This document shows positions 23,296 through 25,113 of a stretch of DNA of 25,113 bases, piece by piece (within the stretch, counting starts at the first letter, position 1; each line of letters starts with the position of its first letter). The stretch covers positions 1 through 25,113 of IMG/VR virus record IMGVR_UViG_3300032241_002441; one strand, 5' to 3'. The notes under the pieces were generated by a model, which was given only the letters and a program-made list of their open reading frames with translations, was not told the origin of the DNA and did no database searches. Position numbers and translations under genes: made by a program. Origin of the DNA: a virus.

Positions 23296-23385
23296 ATGGA
23301 TAAATTAATAGAAATGGTAAAAATTATTGTAAGAATATCTGATGATTCATACGCAAAAAAAAACTATAAAACAAAGAGAATTTAA
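23296..23385 (+). CDS. Possible 29-residue small ORF
   Basis: ATG 23296 to TAA 23383-23385 fills the gap between two glycosyltransferase genes. The product MDKLIEMVKIIVRISDDSYA plus a basic tail would be a small, mostly helical, basic peptide. It starts one base after the preceding stop, as real genes here do, but length and composition are not convincing. No family recognised. Confidence 0.3.
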   Translation: MDKLIEMVKIIVRISDDSYAKKNYKTKRI

Positions 23386-23396
23386 AACTATATAAT

Positions 23397-24242
23397 ATGG
23401 CAGAAAATACTAAAACACTTGACATTACCGTAATTATACCAATACATTCGGTAGCAAATGAAAAAACTGGCGAATACCTTGATATTGCTTTGAATAGCAT
23501 ATCTGTTAATGAAGTAAAACCTAAGGAAGTTTTGATTGTTAGATGCGGATGCGGAGATGTGAGAGAATTTTTGAATGAATTTGACCTCACCAAATATAAC
23601 TTGAACGCTCGTGTAATCGAAAACATAACTGGTAAGTCATTCCAGAATCAAATGAATTACGCTGTATCTCAGGTTACAACCGAATATTTCAGCTTACTTG
23701 AATTTGATGATGAGTATGCTTCGAATTGGTTCAAAAATGTTGGTAAATACATGGAGAAAAACCCTGATATCGATATGTTCCTACCTATCGTATCTGATGT
23801 TGATCAAAATAATAAATTTTTGATGATGACAAATGAAGCTGCGTGGGCATATAATTTCTCAGAAGAAATGGGTGTTATTGATAACGAAACTTTAATGAAC
23901 TTCCCTAATATCAATATTGATGGTATGGTTACAAAGAAAGAATCATATTTAGCAGCTGGTGGTATAAAACCTTCAATAAAATTAAGTTTCAATTACGAAT
24001 TTCTTTTAAGATTTACAAAGAATGGTTATAAAATCATGGTTGTGCCAAAAATTGGTTACAAACATGTGAACATGAGGACAGATTCTCTGTTTTGGAATTA
24101 TAAAAATGATCCAGTTGAAAAAATTTCACCAGATGAAGCGAAATTTTGGATGGAATTAGCGCAAAAAGAATATTACTACAAACAAGATAGAAATGTTATC
24201 TATGCGCCAACAACACAAGACACAGAAGTAAGTAATGGTTAA
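23397..24242 (+). CDS. GT2-family glycosyltransferase
   Basis: 281 residues. The opening strand is VIIPIHSV (12-19), then KEVLIVRCGCG, SFQNQMNYAVSQVTTEYFSL and the metal-binding EFDDEYASNWF (102-112), the GT-A D-x-D equivalent. Later NIDGMVTKKESYLAAGGIKP followed by FNYEFLLRFTKNGYKIMVVP matches the acceptor half of GT2 enzymes. It is expected to use a nucleotide sugar; acceptor unknown. The C-terminus is disordered. The last 8 bases overlap the start of the sigma-like gene (ATGGTTAA). Confidence 0.88.
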   Translation: MAENTKTLDITVIIPIHSVANEKTGEYLDIALNSISVNEVKPKEVLIVRCGCGDVREFLNEFDLTKYNLNARVIENITGKSFQNQMNYAVSQVTTEYFSLLEFDDEYASNWFKNVGKYMEKNPDIDMFLPIVSDVDQNNKFLMMTNEAAWAYNFSEEMGVIDNETLMNFPNINIDGMVTKKESYLAAGGIKPSIKLSFNYEFLLRFTKNGYKIMVVPKIGYKHVNMRTDSLFWNYKNDPVEKISPDEAKFWMELAQKEYYYKQDRNVIYAPTTQDTEVSNG

Positions 24243-24942
24243 TAAAAAAAACAAGAACTATTATGATATCGACCAAGAACAAGCCGTTTTATTATTCTTA
24301 AAATCAAAATCTAATGAAGAAAGAACTAAAATCTATAGAGAACATCTCCAGGATCCAATCAATAAAATGATTGAAATTATCATCAGAAGATATAAACTGG
24401 AAAGAAAATCTGAAGATTTTCCTGATATTCATGCTGACGCTTTATCATTTTTGATGACCAAATTTGATAAATTCAAACCAGAGAGAAACAAAAAATCGTA
24501 CTCATATTTTGGAACGATTTGCAGAAATTACCTAAAAGGTGAATTGATTAAAGAATATAAAAAAAATAGGTTACATACAGATATCGAAACAGCTGAGAGT
24601 GAATTACTTGAGAGAGCTGACCAAAAATACAGAATTGATGATGACGGATTTAACACCAGCGTTTTTCTCGAAAAATTGATGGATAAGTTAAAAGAAGAGA
24701 TAAATTCCGAAAATTTGAACGATAATGAGTTCAAAGTAGGCCATTCATTAATTAAAATTTTAGAGGATTGGGAAGAACTTTTTGCTGATGCCAGTAACAA
24801 AAGTCACACTAAATTCAATAAAAATCTAATATTACTATATATTAGAAATATGACTGGACTATCAACAAAAGAGATAAGAAACAGCATGAAAAGGTTCAAA
24901 ACTCTTTATTTTATTTTCAAAAACGATTTTATAGAAGAGTAA
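24235..24942 (+). CDS. gp55-like late transcription sigma factor (putative)
   Basis: 235 residues. A helical N-terminus (YDIDQEQAVLLFLKSKS) leads to MTKFDKFKPERN (74-85) and SYSYFGTICRNYLKGELIKE (88-107), followed by YKKN. This is the sigma region 2 pattern (FD-x-F-x-P...YF-x-x-I-x-R-N...I-K-E-x-K-K) seen in T4 gp55-type late sigma factors. The C-terminal half includes an ISTKEIRN-like helix (TGLSTKEIRNSMKRF) that may be a promoter-contact or clamp-binding element. Its expected role is directing host RNA polymerase to TATAAATA-type late promoters, of which one lies at 3496-3503. Assignment rests on motifs only. Confidence 0.68.
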   Translation: MVNKKNKNYYDIDQEQAVLLFLKSKSNEERTKIYREHLQDPINKMIEIIIRRYKLERKSEDFPDIHADALSFLMTKFDKFKPERNKKSYSYFGTICRNYLKGELIKEYKKNRLHTDIETAESELLERADQKYRIDDDGFNTSVFLEKLMDKLKEEINSENLNDNEFKVGHSLIKILEDWEELFADASNKSHTKFNKNLILLYIRNMTGLSTKEIRNSMKRFKTLYFIFKNDFIEE

Positions 24943-24950
24943 TATTTATA
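24943..24950 (+). promoter_or_regulatory. TATTTATA box before the last gene
   Basis: TATTTATA directly follows the stop of the sigma-like gene and begins 19 bases before the ATG at 24962. The same octamer stands at 3486 and 10439 ahead of other genes. Read on the minus strand it is TATAAATA, so orientation is ambiguous. Function is inferred. Confidence 0.3.
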
Positions 24951-24961
24951 TTAAAAGAGCT

Positions 24962-25113
24962 ATGAACATGATTAACAGAAAGAAAAAGGTAGATATCAGT
25001 GAGGATTCATTGAAAGATCTTATGCAAGAAACTTATAATGAGATTGTTGATGAAAGAAATAGAGCTTTAAGCGCTTATAAGAAGTTCACAAAGGATATTA
25101 ATGAGAATACTGA
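24962..25113 (+). CDS. 3'-truncated gene, unknown function
   Basis: The frame opens at ATG 24962 (a second ATG at 24968 is also possible) and runs off the window after 50 codons: MNMINRKKKVDISEDSLKDL, then MQETYNEIVDERNRALSAYK. The visible part is basic then helical with heptad-like spacing, as in a coiled coil. No family can be assigned from this fragment. It starts 19 bases after the sigma-like gene. Confidence 0.6.
   Translation, partial: MNMINRKKKVDISEDSLKDLMQETYNEIVDERNRALSAYKKFTKDINENT

Noticed and set aside
1-25113. tRNA genes, CRISPR arrays, insertion sequences or attachment sites
   Set aside because: I saw no cloverleaf-type sequence, no spaced direct repeats and no transposase; genes fill almost all of the window.

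Overview
The window is a strongly AT-rich stretch (GC near 30% by eye, not counted). It is densely packed with short, overlapping, almost entirely plus-strand genes. Gene content points to a large tailed phage with T4-like replication and transcription logic: an SNF2-type helicase carrying an intein, a family B DNA polymerase, a PhoH-like ATPase, a dUTPase, virion structural proteins, and a probable gp55-like late sigma factor. A Bacteroidota host is suggested by a TTTG-N20-TATATTTG promoter before the polymerase, by the lack of Shine-Dalgarno sequences, and by A/T-rich leaders. The host assignment is inference.

Layout. 1-2363 holds the C-terminal part of an intein inserted in the Walker A motif of an SNF2 helicase, then the C-terminal helicase extein. 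2360-3463 holds the only minus-strand gene, a gp88-like Cys-motif protein; its stop codon overlaps that of the helicase. 3512-7165 holds three apparent virion structural genes read away from gp88, with a palindromic pair of T4-type late promoter boxes (TATTTATA-GA-TATAAATA) in the divergent gap. 7214-10420 holds the DNA polymerase, with a macro-like GDN...GGQA domain spliced into its exonuclease region. 10463-13334 holds six small unrecognised phage genes, including a WYL-like one and a disordered one, ending in a clear intrinsic terminator. 13418-20809 is mostly glycan genes: glycosyltransferases of several folds, an HD-domain protein, a dUTPase, a sialyltransferase/DUF115-like protein, a CMP-sialate synthetase-like protein, a NeuB-like synthase and a small HAD phosphatase. 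20779-25113 holds PhoH, a HAD-like protein lacking its catalytic aspartates, two more glycosyltransferases, the sigma-like protein and the start of a further gene.

How it may fit together. A host-type promoter could drive the polymerase early. The gp55-like factor could recognise TATAAATA-type late promoters such as the one before the structural genes. The NeuB-like, cytidylyltransferase and sialyltransferase/DUF115-like genes could together make, activate and transfer a nonulosonic (sialic-like) acid, with six further glycosyltransferases building the acceptor glycan on the virion or the host surface.

Standout observations are the intein in the P-loop, the domain inserted in the polymerase, the divergent late promoter palindrome, the phage nonulosonic acid module, and a start codon buried in an inverted repeat.
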